This document shows positions 42,035-50,717 of a stretch of 64,000 nt of DNA, in pieces. Source of the stretch: Escherichia sp. E1V33 (GTDB lineage: Bacteria > Pseudomonadota > Gammaproteobacteria > Enterobacterales > Enterobacteriaceae); contig NZ_RHJI01000010.1 in the NCBI RefSeq assembly GCF_004211955.1, forward strand, positions 434,001 through 498,000, written 5' to 3'. Under the pieces are notes generated by a model. It saw nothing but the letters and a program-made list of their open reading frames with translations. It had not been told where the DNA came from and ran no database searches. Positions within the stretch are counted from its first letter, which is position 1. Each line of letters opens with the position of its first letter. The position numbers and the translations under genes are program-made.

Positions 42035-43216
42035 ATGCATAACTCCCCCGCAGTTTCCAGCGCGAAATCGTTTGACCTGACGTCAGCAGCGTTTTTAATT
42101 GTTGCCTTTCTCACCGGTATTGCAGGTGCTCTGCAAACCCCGACGCTAAGTATTTTCCTCACTGATGAAGTGCACGCGCGCCCGGCGATGGTGGGATTCT
42201 TCTTTACTGGCAGCGCCGTTATCGGAATTCTGGTCAGTCAGTTTCTCGCCGGACGCTCTGATAAACGCGGCGATCGTAAATCGCTGATTGTCTTTTGCTG
42301 CCTGTTAGGCGTGCTGGCCTGTACCCTTTTTGCCTGGAATCGCAACTACTTTGTTTTGTTATTTGTCGGCGTTTTTTTAAGCAGCTTTGGCTCTACCGCC
42401 AACCCGCAAATGTTTGCTCTTGCCCGTGAACATGCCGACAAAACCGGGCGTGAAGCGGTGATGTTCAGCTCTTTTTTACGCGCACAGGTTTCGTTAGCAT
42501 GGGTCATTGGCCCGCCGCTGGCTTATGCCTTAGCGATGGGATTCAGCTTTACGGTGATGTATCTCAGCGCGGCGGTGGCGTTTATTGTCTGCGGCGTGAT
42601 GGTGTGGTTGTTTTTACCGTCGATGCAAAAAGAGGTGCCGCTGGCAACCGGCACGGTTGAAGCGCCTCGACGTAACCGTCGCGATACACTGCTGCTGTTT
42701 GCGATTTGTACATTGATGTGGGGCTCGAACAGCCTGTACATCATCAACATGCCGCTGTTTATTATCAACGAACTGCATCTTCCTGAGAAACTGGCGGGCG
42801 TGATGATGGGGACCGCCGCCGGGCTGGAAATCCCGACTATGTTGATTGCCGGATATTTTGCCAAACGTCTGGGTAAGCGCTTCTTAATGCGCGTTGCCGC
42901 CGTGGGTGGCGTCTGCTTTTACGCAGGTATGCTGATGGCGCATTCCCCTGTCATTCTGTTGGGCTTACAGCTGCTGAATGCTATTTTTATTGGCATTCTG
43001 GGCGGTATTGGGATGCTCTATTTCCAGGACCTGATGCCCGGTCAGGCAGGTTCAGCAACCACGCTCTATACCAATACGTCGCGCGTGGGCTGGATCATCG
43101 CGGGTTCAGTGGCGGGCATAGTCGCCGAGATCTGGAATTATCACGCGGTGTTCTGGTTTGCGATGGTGATGATTATCGCCACCCTGTTTTGCTTGCTGCG
43201 GATTAAAGATGTTTAA
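42035..43216 (+). CDS. setB: Sugar efflux transporter SetB
   Basis: 393-residue MFS exporter (12 spans) of the SET family, able to extrude lactose, glucose and related sugars. N-terminal span [23 protein letters not shown], and the MFS loop [10 protein letters not shown]. The start at 42035 (MHNSPAVSS) gives the family length. An upstream in-frame start would add 31 unrelated residues. Its stop overlaps that of the convergent yeiW by 4 bp. Confidence 0.94.
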   Translation: MHNSPAVSSAKSFDLTSAAFLIVAFLTGIAGALQTPTLSIFLTDEVHARPAMVGFFFTGSAVIGILVSQFLAGRSDKRGDRKSLIVFCCLLGVLACTLFAWNRNYFVLLFVGVFLSSFGSTANPQMFALAREHADKTGREAVMFSSFLRAQVSLAWVIGPPLAYALAMGFSFTVMYLSAAVAFIVCGVMVWLFLPSMQKEVPLATGTVEAPRRNRRDTLLLFAICTLMWGSNSLYIINMPLFIINELHLPEKLAGVMMGTAAGLEIPTMLIAGYFAKRLGKRFLMRVAAVGGVCFYAGMLMAHSPVILLGLQLLNAIFIGILGGIGMLYFQDLMPGQAGSATTLYTNTSRVGWIIAGSVAGIVAEIWNYHAVFWFAMVMIIATLFCLLRIKDV

Positions 43217-43467
43217 GGCGCGGTCAGCATTTCCAGATCGATAAGCCAGGTCATGGCCTGCTGACGCGTATTACCGCACATTTCAGCACTGGCCTGTAAG
43301 CCTGCACAAACTTTCGGTCGTAATGGAGATGTGAAAATTTTACAGCGTTGCTGTTCATCAAGCTGAATGCAGGGCGTATTGGCGGGCTTGCCATCTGGCA
43401 TACCGGGAATAGGACTGGAGATTGAGGGGGCGGTGCAACACGCCCCGCAACCCGGACGGCATTCCAT
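43213..43467 (-). CDS. yeiW: Cys-cluster protein YeiW (UPF0153)
   Basis: 84-residue cytoplasmic protein of the UPF0153/YkgJ-type family. It is rich in cysteines: [13 protein letters not shown] near the N-terminus (residues 3-15), [18 protein letters not shown] and CGNTR. The pattern C-x3-C-x2-CC suggests binding of zinc or an iron-sulfur cluster; function unknown. Convergent with setB, overlapping it by 4 bp. It is divergent from efpL, whose start is 154 bp away. Confidence 0.85.
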
Positions 43468-43621
43468 ACGTTCTTCTCTTAAGGTTAACCACCGGATTGA
43501 GGAGCGCGCACATTACCACCTTTTTGGCACCAGCAAAAGTGCGAATACCACTTGCCTGAAAGGCCCGTCGCGAGTAGTTTGTCGCGATATTTTTGACATT
43601 TTCGACAACAGGAATTTTTCG

Positions 43622-44194
43622 ATGCCAAGAGCGAACGAAATTAAAAAAGGTATGGTACTGAATTACAACGGCAAACTGCTGCTGGTTAAGGACATTGATA
43701 TTCAGTCACCTACCGCCCGCGGTGCCGCTACGCTGTACAAAATGCGTTTTTCAGATGTCCGTACCGGGCTGAAAGTAGAAGAACGCTTTAAAGGCGATGA
43801 TATCGTTGATACCGTGACGCTGACCCGCCGCTACGTTGACTTCTCCTACGTCGATGGCAACGAATATGTCTTTATGGATAAAGAAGACTATACCCCGTAT
43901 ACCTTCACTAAAGATCAGATTGAAGAAGAACTGCTGTTTATGCCGGAAGGCGGCATGCCAGACATGCAGGTTCTGACCTGGGACGGTCAACTGCTGGCGC
44001 TTGAACTGCCGCAGACCGTTGATCTGGAAATCGTTGAAACCGCCCCTGGCATCAAAGGCGCTTCTGCCAGCGCCCGTAACAAACCGGCGACATTGAGCAC
44101 CGGCCTGGTGATTCAGGTCCCCGAATACTTAAGCCCGGGCGAAAAAATTCGTATCCATATCGAAGAACGCCGTTATATGGGACGTGCTGACTAA
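43622..44194 (+). CDS. yeiP: Elongation factor P-like protein EfpL (YeiP)
   Basis: 190-residue EF-P paralogue with three OB/KOW-like domains: domain I (residues 1-65), II (66-125) and III (130-190, with the EF-P signature [33 protein letters not shown]). The tip loop reads SPTARGAAT, with Arg33 at the place where EF-P carries its modified lysine. EfpL relieves ribosome stalling on proline-rich motifs without that modification. The ATG at 43622 begins the conserved [10 protein letters not shown]; upstream in-frame codons run through the yeiW region. A terminator embedded in a complex palindrome follows. Confidence 0.95.
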
Positions 44195-44211
44195 CTTCAG
44201 CCACATTCAGA

Positions 44212-44418
44212 AAAGGGATGGCTCAGGCTGTCCCTTTCAAACTCATGACAAAGTGCGCTTTGCTCATGCCGGATGCGGCGTAAACGCCTTATCCAGCCTA
44301 CAAAATCGCGTAAATTCAATGCATTGCATAATCCATGTAGGCCTGATAAGTGTAGCGCATCAGGCAGCTTTACGTTTGTCATCAATCTCAAAGGGACTGC
44401 TAAGGCTGTCCCTTTTTT
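44212..44418. repeat. BIME nested in a 200-bp palindrome, with efpL terminator
   Basis: Two hairpins with identical 7-bp stems (AAAGGGA/TCCCTTT) stand at 44212-44237 and 44390-44415. Sequence just inside each is also inverted-repeated (ATGACAAA at the left, TTTGTCAT at the right). Between them are two REP units (44266-44300 and 44338-44367) flanking an IHF-like site (ATTCAATGCATTG, 44314-44326), a RIB/RIP-type arrangement. The right hairpin ends in six T residues and is a good terminator for efpL; the left resembles it without the T run. Confidence 0.75.
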
Positions 44419-44594
44419 AATTTATTATACCAATCCTTTATTTTGCGCTTCCTGAACACCTTTCGCTCGCAATATTCACTTGTAAATTGATCGCCCTCAC
44501 ACTTCATCGCATTAATAATCCAGACCAATTTCAATTGCTGTCATATAACTTTACACTAGCGTTGTTAATCAATCGTTACTAAGACGTGACTTCT
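44419..44594. other. Upstream region of yeiQ
   Basis: A+T-rich stretch completing the 400-bp gap between efpL and yeiQ. It presumably holds the yeiQ promoter. No clear operator is recognised. Confidence 0.5.
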
Positions 44595-46061
44595 ATGAAC
44601 ACAATTGCCTCCACTACGTTCCCGCCTCACATTCACACTCCACGCTATGATCGCCAGCAATTGAAATCCCGTATCGTTCATTTTGGCTTTGGCGCCTTTC
44701 ACCGCGCACATCAGGCGTTACTAACCGACCGTGTGCTGAATGCCCAGGGCGGCGATTGGGGGATCTGTGAAATCAGCGTGTTCAGCGGCGATCGGCTAAT
44801 GAGCCAACTTCGCGAACAGGACCATTTATATACCGTGTTGGAGAAAGGCGCAGACGGCAATCAGGCGATTATTGTTGGGGCCGTTCATGAATGCCTGAAT
44901 GCCAAACTGGATTCCTTAGCGGCGATTATTGAGAAGTTTTGCGAACCGCAGGTGGCAATTGTGTCCCTGACCATTACCGAAAAAGGTTATTGTATCGACC
45001 CGGCCACCGGTGCGCTCGACACCAACAATTCGCGGATTATTAACGATTTACAAAGCCCGGAAGAACCTCACTCTGCGCCAGGCATTCTTGTGGAAGCGCT
45101 GAAACGCCGTCGTGAACGTGGCCTTGCGCCATTTACCGTACTTTCCTGCGATAATATTCCCGATAATGGTCATGTGGTGAAAAATGCAGTGCTGGGAATG
45201 GCTGAAAAACGCTCTCCAGAACTTGCCGAGTGGATTAAAGAGCACGTCAGCTTCCCGGGAACCATGGTCGATCGTATCGTCCCGGCGGCAACAGAAGAAT
45301 CACTGGCAGAAATTAGCCAATATCTGGGCGTGAATGATCCCTGTGCAATTAGCTGCGAGCCGTTTATCCAGTGGGTAGTGGAAGATAACTTCGTGGCAGG
45401 GCGTCCAGCCTGGGAAGTCGCCGGTGTACAAATGGTGAATGATGTCCTGCCGTGGGAAGAGATGAAACTGCGCATGCTGAATGGCAGCCACTCTTTTCTC
45501 GCTTATCTGGGCTACCTGGCAGGATTCGCCCACATCAGTGATTGCATGCAGGACCGCGCGTTTCGCCATGCCGCCAGAACGTTAATGCTGGAAGAGCAAG
45601 CGCCAACGCTACGGATTAAAGATGTCGATTTAACATCTTATGCGGATACGTTAATTGAACGTTTTGCCAATCCGGCGCTAAAACATAAGACCTGGCAAAT
45701 CGCGATGGATGGCAGTCAGAAATTACCGCAGCGCATGTTGGCAGGGATTCGCCTTCATCTGGCTCGCGAAACAAACTGGCCGTTACTGGCATTAGGCGTC
45801 GCAGGCTGGATGCGCTATGTGAGCGGCGTAGATGATGCCGGAAAAGCTATCGATGTCCGCGATCCGCTTAGCGATAAAATTCGCGAACTTGTTGCGGGCA
45901 GCAGCAGTGAACAACGCGTCACCGCCCTGCTTTCTTTGCGTGAAGTATTCGGTGATGACCTGCCAGATAACCCGCATTTTGTGCAGGCAATCGAACAAGC
46001 CTGGCAACAAATCGCGCAGTTCGGCGCGCATCAGGCGCTATTAAACACCCTCAAAATTTAA
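44595..46061 (+). CDS. yeiQ: Mannitol dehydrogenase-family oxidoreductase YeiQ
   Basis: 488-residue NAD-dependent long-chain polyol/hexuronate dehydrogenase, related to fructuronate reductase (UxuB) and mannitol dehydrogenase. N-terminal Rossmann domain with IVHFGFGAFHRAHQ. The family motifs SCDNIPDNGHVVKN, MVDRIVP and RMLNGSHSFLAYLGYLAG contain the catalytic lysine/asparagine/histidine cluster typical of the family. The true substrate is unproven. ATG 44595 (MNTIAST) is preferred; a GTG three codons upstream lacks extra support. A GC-rich hairpin with a CT-rich tract follows (46078-46125). Confidence 0.93.
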   Translation: MNTIASTTFPPHIHTPRYDRQQLKSRIVHFGFGAFHRAHQALLTDRVLNAQGGDWGICEISVFSGDRLMSQLREQDHLYTVLEKGADGNQAIIVGAVHECLNAKLDSLAAIIEKFCEPQVAIVSLTITEKGYCIDPATGALDTNNSRIINDLQSPEEPHSAPGILVEALKRRRERGLAPFTVLSCDNIPDNGHVVKNAVLGMAEKRSPELAEWIKEHVSFPGTMVDRIVPAATEESLAEISQYLGVNDPCAISCEPFIQWVVEDNFVAGRPAWEVAGVQMVNDVLPWEEMKLRMLNGSHSFLAYLGYLAGFAHISDCMQDRAFRHAARTLMLEEQAPTLRIKDVDLTSYADTLIERFANPALKHKTWQIAMDGSQKLPQRMLAGIRLHLARETNWPLLALGVAGWMRYVSGVDDAGKAIDVRDPLSDKIRELVAGSSSEQRVTALLSLREVFGDDLPDNPHFVQAIEQAWQQIAQFGAHQALLNTLKI

Positions 46062-46179
46062 CGATTTCTGCGGTTAAAGCGGATGGAGCATCGCTTCGTC
46101 CGCCCTCTCTCTTCTCTTTTCCGGCTTTTTTAGCCAGGATTAACGCACAGTTAACTCATCTGATTATTGCGGAGCCGTT

Positions 46180-47166
46180 GTGACCAGGACCAACCTCATC
46201 ACCGGTTTTCTCGGCAGCGGGAAAACAACCTCTATCCTTCATCTGCTAGCCCACAAAGATCCAAACGAAAAATGGGCGGTTCTGGTTAATGAATTTGGTG
46301 AAGTCGGAATAGATGGCGCTTTGCTCGCAGATAGTGGCGCTTTGCTAAAGGAGATCCCCGGCGGCTGCATGTGTTGCGTCAATGGTTTACCGATGCAGGT
46401 GGGGCTGAATACCCTCCTGCGCCAGGGAAAACCTGACCGCTTGCTGATAGAGCCGACCGGACTGGGTCATCCGAAACAGATCCTCGATCTGTTAACCGCG
46501 CCGGTCTATGAACCGTGGATCGATCTGCGCGCCACCTTGTGCATTCTCGATCCTCGCCTGCTGCTGGACGAAAAAAGCGTCAGCAATGAAAACTTCCGTG
46601 ACCAGCTGGCTGCCGCCGACATTATTGTCGCCAATAAATCCGATCGCGCTACGCCTGAAAGCGAGCAAGCGTTACAACGCTGGTGGCAACAAAACGGTGG
46701 CGAACGGCAATTAATTCACAGCGATCATGGGCAAATTGAAGGTCATCTTCTGGATTTACCTCGTCGCAACTTAACTGAGTTGCCCGCCAGCGCAGCCCAT
46801 TCGCATCAGCATAACGAGAAAAAAGGATTAGCGGCATTAAGTCTGCCAGAGCATCAACGCTGGCGTCGCAGTCTGAATAGCGGACAAGGACACCAGGCCT
46901 GCGGTTGGATATTCGACGCCGATACAGTGTTCGACACCATTGGCATTCTGGAATGGGCGCGACTTGCGCCGGTCGAACGCGTAAAAGGCGTGATGCGGAT
47001 ACCAGAAGGTCTTGTGCGCATCAACCGTCAGGGCGATGACCTGCACATTGAAACGCAAAACGTTGCACCACCAGATAGCCGCATTGAGCTAATTTCCAGC
47101 AGTGAAACTGACTGGAACGTCTTACAGAGCGCGCTGTTGAAGCTTCGTTTAGCGACCAACGCGTAA
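46180..47166 (+). CDS. yeiR: COG0523 zinc-dependent GTPase YeiR
   Basis: 328-residue G3E-family GTPase. Walker A is GFLGSGKT (residues 9-16). The metal-binding CxCC motif is C63-M-C-C66 in GGCMCCVNG. Switch region EPTGLGHP, G4-like NKSD, and a histidine-bearing linker (HSHQHNEKK). The C-terminal CobW-C-like domain includes VKGVMRIPEG. In E. coli it is a zinc-binding GTPase linked to zinc homeostasis. The start is GTG with GGAGCC five bases upstream. Confidence 0.93.
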   Translation: MTRTNLITGFLGSGKTTSILHLLAHKDPNEKWAVLVNEFGEVGIDGALLADSGALLKEIPGGCMCCVNGLPMQVGLNTLLRQGKPDRLLIEPTGLGHPKQILDLLTAPVYEPWIDLRATLCILDPRLLLDEKSVSNENFRDQLAAADIIVANKSDRATPESEQALQRWWQQNGGERQLIHSDHGQIEGHLLDLPRRNLTELPASAAHSHQHNEKKGLAALSLPEHQRWRRSLNSGQGHQACGWIFDADTVFDTIGILEWARLAPVERVKGVMRIPEGLVRINRQGDDLHIETQNVAPPDSRIELISSSETDWNVLQSALLKLRLATNA

Positions 47167-47204
47167 GGTTGCCTGCGTTTTTCAGTAAGATAATTAGAGA
47201 AAAT

Positions 47205-47909
47205 ATGATCAAAAATTTGCCGCAAATAGTGCTGTTAAATATTGTCGGCCTCGTGCTGTTTCTTTCCTGGTACATTCCCGTCAATCATGGATTCTGGTTG
47301 CCGATTGATGCGGATATTTTTTATTTTTTTAATCAGAAACTGGTCGAAAGCAAGACTTTTTTATGGCTGGTTGCGTTGACTAATAATCGCGCCTTCGACG
47401 GTTGTTCACTGCTGGCGATGGGAATACTGATGCTGAGTTTCTGGCTGAAAGAAAACGCTCCCGGCAGACGGCGTATTGTGATTATTGGCCTGGTCATGCT
47501 GTTAACCGCAGTGGTATTAAACCAGTTGGGTCAGGCATTGATTCCGGTAAAACGGGCCAGCCCGACATTGACCTTTACAGATATTAACCGCGTCAGCGAA
47601 CTGCTCTCTGTTCCAACGAAAGATGCATCACGAGATAGTTTTCCCGGCGATCATGGCATGATGCTGCTTATTTTTTCAGCTTTTATGTGGCGATATTTCG
47701 GAAAAATCGCAGGAGCAATCGCCCTTATTATATTTGTGGTTTTTGCATTTCCCAGAGTGATGATTGGCGCACATTGGTTTACCGATATCATTGTCGGTTC
47801 CATGACGGTGATATTGATTGGTTTGCCCTGGTGGCTAATGACGCCTTTAAGTGATCGATTAATCGCCTTTTTTGACAAATCACTCCCCGGAAACAATAAA
47901 CATTCATAA
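47205..47909 (+). CDS. lpxT: Lipid A 1-diphosphate synthase LpxT
   Basis: 234-residue inner-membrane PAP2-family enzyme that transfers phosphate from undecaprenyl diphosphate to lipid A at the periplasmic face. PAP2 motifs: VKRASPT, FPGDHGMML and RVMIGAHWFTD. About six spans. The ATG at 47205 gives MIKNLPQIV; an upstream in-frame start would add 12 residues. The C-terminus here reads NNKHS, shorter than and different from the NKHFQNK end I remember for K-12. It follows yeiR after 38 bp. Confidence 0.93.
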   Translation: MIKNLPQIVLLNIVGLVLFLSWYIPVNHGFWLPIDADIFYFFNQKLVESKTFLWLVALTNNRAFDGCSLLAMGILMLSFWLKENAPGRRRIVIIGLVMLLTAVVLNQLGQALIPVKRASPTLTFTDINRVSELLSVPTKDASRDSFPGDHGMMLLIFSAFMWRYFGKIAGAIALIIFVVFAFPRVMIGAHWFTDIIVGSMTVILIGLPWWLMTPLSDRLIAFFDKSLPGNNKHS

Positions 47910-48330
47910 AACAAATAACTCACAGTAATTAACATTGTCAGGTTTATTTTCATAGAGAAGATAATCCTGATGATGCGCGACTTTCCTCTCGTTCATTAAG
48001 TGAAATAATCATTCTCTAAGCAAATGAATGGATTGCACATCTTTTAGGCAATCGTACTTAAATTGACCAATCCCGTTTATTAACTTTCTGTATCACTTTT
48101 TCTTATAAAAAATCATGTAAAACCGCTCGCCAAGACCGCGCCAATCGGGTAATCTCGGACACGTTTTGCCTCGGCGGTAGATTATCCTCACAGCATATAA
48201 TTTTGTGCGTTAGTCCACAGATTTGGCCTTAAGGAATTGTTTCAACGTGCCCAGGTAATTAGTCTCGTCTCGCTTGGCATTTTTTTATAACGATATTTGT
48301 CGTTAAGGACTTCAAGGGAAAACAAACAAC
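47910..48330. other. lpxT-mepS intergenic region (421 bp)
   Basis: No gene is seen. A perfect -10 hexamer TATAAT is at 48196-48201, which would give a leader of about 125 nt, but the -35 at the expected spacing is poor. A hairpin with arms TAACGA/TCGTTA (48288-48305) stands before the mepS ribosome-binding site (TCAAGGG). Possible post-transcriptional control of mepS is inference. Confidence 0.55.
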
Positions 48331-48897
48331 ATGGTCAAATCTCAACCGATTTTGAGATATATCTTGCGCGGGATTCCCGCGATTGCAGTAGCGGTTCTGC
48401 TTTCTGCATGTAGTGCAAATAACACCGCAAAGAATATGCATCCTGAGACACGTGCAGTGGGTAGTGAAACATCATCACTGCAAGCTTCTCAGGATGAATT
48501 TGAAAACCTGGTTCGTAATGTCGACGTAAAATCGCGAATTATGGATCAGTATGCTGACTGGAAAGGCGTACGTTATCGTCTGGGTGGCAGCACTAAAAAA
48601 GGTATCGATTGTTCTGGTTTCGTACAGCGTACATTCCGCGAACAATTTGGCTTAGAACTTCCTCGTTCAACTTATGAACAGCAGGAAATGGGCAAGTCAG
48701 TTTCCCGCAGTAATTTGCGTACAGGTGACTTAGTTCTGTTCCGTGCCGGTTCAACTGGACGCCATGTCGGTATTTATATCGGCAACAATCAGTTCGTTCA
48801 TGCTTCCACCAGCAGTGGTGTTATTATTTCCAGCATGAATGAGCCGTACTGGAAAAAGCGTTACAACGAAGCACGTCGGGTTCTTAGCCGCAGCTAA
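48331..48897 (+). CDS. mepS: Murein DD-endopeptidase MepS (Spr)
   Basis: 188-residue outer-membrane lipoprotein of the NlpC/P60 family that cleaves D-Ala-mDAP cross-links and is needed for sacculus expansion. Signal peptide with lipobox LLSAC (Cys27). Catalytic residues Cys94 (GIDCSGF), His145 (GRHVGIY) and His157 (QFVHAS). Monocistronic. In E. coli its level is set by NlpI-Prc proteolysis. A strong terminator follows. Confidence 0.97.
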
Positions 48898-48944
48898 TAA
48901 ACCGTTTGGATGCAATCCCTTGGCTATCCTGACGAGTTAACTGA

Positions 48945-48975
48945 AGGCACTGCTTAAGCAGTGCTTTTTTGTTTT
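48945..48975 (+). terminator. Intrinsic terminator after mepS
   Basis: The stem GCACTGC-TTAA-GCAGTGC (48947-48964) is followed by TTTTTTGTTTT. Classical rho-independent terminator 47 bp beyond the mepS stop codon. Confidence 0.93.
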
Positions 48976-49079
48976 CATTCATCATAGAAAATGATGTCTC
49001 CGAGCCTTGAACCAGGCTATAGTCCCGTCATTCTCTTCCACTTCAGCGTTGTCGTAATCTCAGGAATATTAACGGAACC

Positions 49080-50636
49080 ATGTTCATACGCGCTCCCTCT
49101 TCCGGACGTAAGATCCTGCTTACCTGCATTATTGCGGGCGTGATGATTGCAATACTGGTCAGCTGTCTTCAGTTTTTGGTCGCCTGGCATAAACACGAAG
49201 TCAAATACGACACACTGATTACCGACGTACAAAAGTATCTCGATACCTATTTCGCCGACCTGAAATCAACCACTGACCGCCTACAGCCGCTCACCTTAGA
49301 TACCTGTCAGCAAGCTAACCCTGAGCTGACTGCCCGCGCGGCGTTTAGCATGAATGTTCGCACATTTGTGCTGGTGAAGGATAAAAAGAGCTTTTGTTCA
49401 TCAGCAACAGGGGAGATGGATATACCGCTCAATGAGTTGATCCCGGCGCTCGATATTAACAAAGACGTCGATATGGCGATGTTGCCTGGCACGCCAATGG
49501 TGCCCAACAAACCCGCTATCGTCATCTGGTATCGCAACCCTTTACTGAAAAATAGCGGCGTTTTTGCAGCATTAAATCTGCACCTGACGCCGTATCTTCT
49601 CTATAGCTCTCGTCAGCAAGATTTCGACGGAATCGCGCTCATTATTGGCGATACCGTGCTCTCGACATTTGCGTCGCATTTGATGAACGTCAGTGAGTTA
49701 TCCGGCAAACCAGTACGCGAAACCAAAATAGCAGGCATTCCGCTGACCGTGCGTCTTTATGCTGATGACTGGACATGGAACGATGTGTGGTATGCGTTTT
49801 TACTGGGCGGTATGAGTGGGACGGTCGTTGGCCTGCTCTGCTATTACCTTATGAGTGTGCGTATGCGCCCTGGCAGAGAAATTATGGCTGCCATCAAACG
49901 TGAGCAATTTTACCTGGTGTATCAGCCGGTGGTTGATACACAAACGCTGCAGGTCACGGGCCTGGAAGTGCTGCTACGCTGGCGTCACCCAGTAGCAGGT
50001 GAAATCCCGCCGGATGCCTTCATTCAATATGCCGAATCGCAAAAGATGATCGTGCCGCTGACTCAGCACCTGTTTGAGTTGATTGCCCGCGATGCCGTAG
50101 AATTAGAAAAAGTACTGCCGGTAGGCGTCAAATTTGGCATTAACATTGCGCCGGACCATCTGCACAGCGAAAGCTTTAAAGCTGATATCCAAAAACTGCT
50201 CACTTCCCTGCCCGCACACCATTTCCAGATTGTACTGGAAATAACCGAGCGCGATATGCTGAAAGAGCATGAGGCCACACAACTGTTCGCCTGGCTGCAC
50301 TCTGTCGGCGTGGAAATTGCTATTGATGACTTCGGCACCGGACACAGCGCGCTTATCTATCTGGAACGCTTCACACTCGAATATCTGAAAATTGACCGTG
50401 GGTTTATCAATGCTATAGGTACGGAAACGGTCACATCTCCGGTGCTTGACGCAGTGCTCACGCTGGCGAAACGTCTCAATATGCTGACGGTTGCTGAAGG
50501 GGTCGAAACACCGGAACAGGCGCGCTGGCTACGTGAGCGCGGCGTTAATTTCCTGCAAGGCTATTGGATTAGCCGCCCCTTACCGATGGATGATTTTGTC
50601 CGCTGGCTGGAGAAACCGCATACGCCGCAGTGGTAA
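49080..50636 (+). CDS. rtn: Cyclic-di-GMP phosphodiesterase PdeN (Rtn)
   Basis: 518-residue inner-membrane protein. Membrane span near residues 13-35, a periplasmic CSS-motif domain (about 40-235, with FCSSATGEM), a second span (YAFLLGGMSGTVVGLLCYYLM), and a cytoplasmic EAL domain (about 265-515). EAL motifs are intact: YQPVVDTQTLQVTGLEVLLRW (EVL variant of EAL), DDFGTGHS and EGVET. CSS-EAL proteins are redox-regulated: a disulfide in the periplasm alters activity. ATG preceded by TAACGGAACC. Monocistronic. Confidence 0.95.
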   Translation: MFIRAPSSGRKILLTCIIAGVMIAILVSCLQFLVAWHKHEVKYDTLITDVQKYLDTYFADLKSTTDRLQPLTLDTCQQANPELTARAAFSMNVRTFVLVKDKKSFCSSATGEMDIPLNELIPALDINKDVDMAMLPGTPMVPNKPAIVIWYRNPLLKNSGVFAALNLHLTPYLLYSSRQQDFDGIALIIGDTVLSTFASHLMNVSELSGKPVRETKIAGIPLTVRLYADDWTWNDVWYAFLLGGMSGTVVGLLCYYLMSVRMRPGREIMAAIKREQFYLVYQPVVDTQTLQVTGLEVLLRWRHPVAGEIPPDAFIQYAESQKMIVPLTQHLFELIARDAVELEKVLPVGVKFGINIAPDHLHSESFKADIQKLLTSLPAHHFQIVLEITERDMLKEHEATQLFAWLHSVGVEIAIDDFGTGHSALIYLERFTLEYLKIDRGFINAIGTETVTSPVLDAVLTLAKRLNMLTVAEGVETPEQARWLRERGVNFLQGYWISRPLPMDDFVRWLEKPHTPQW

Positions 50637-50717
50637 GGTGTGCTTGTGTCCCTTATTATTCATAGTTGAAGCATGCCGGATTGCGGCTAATGATGAGTAA
50701 AAGGAAATCTGTTGCAG

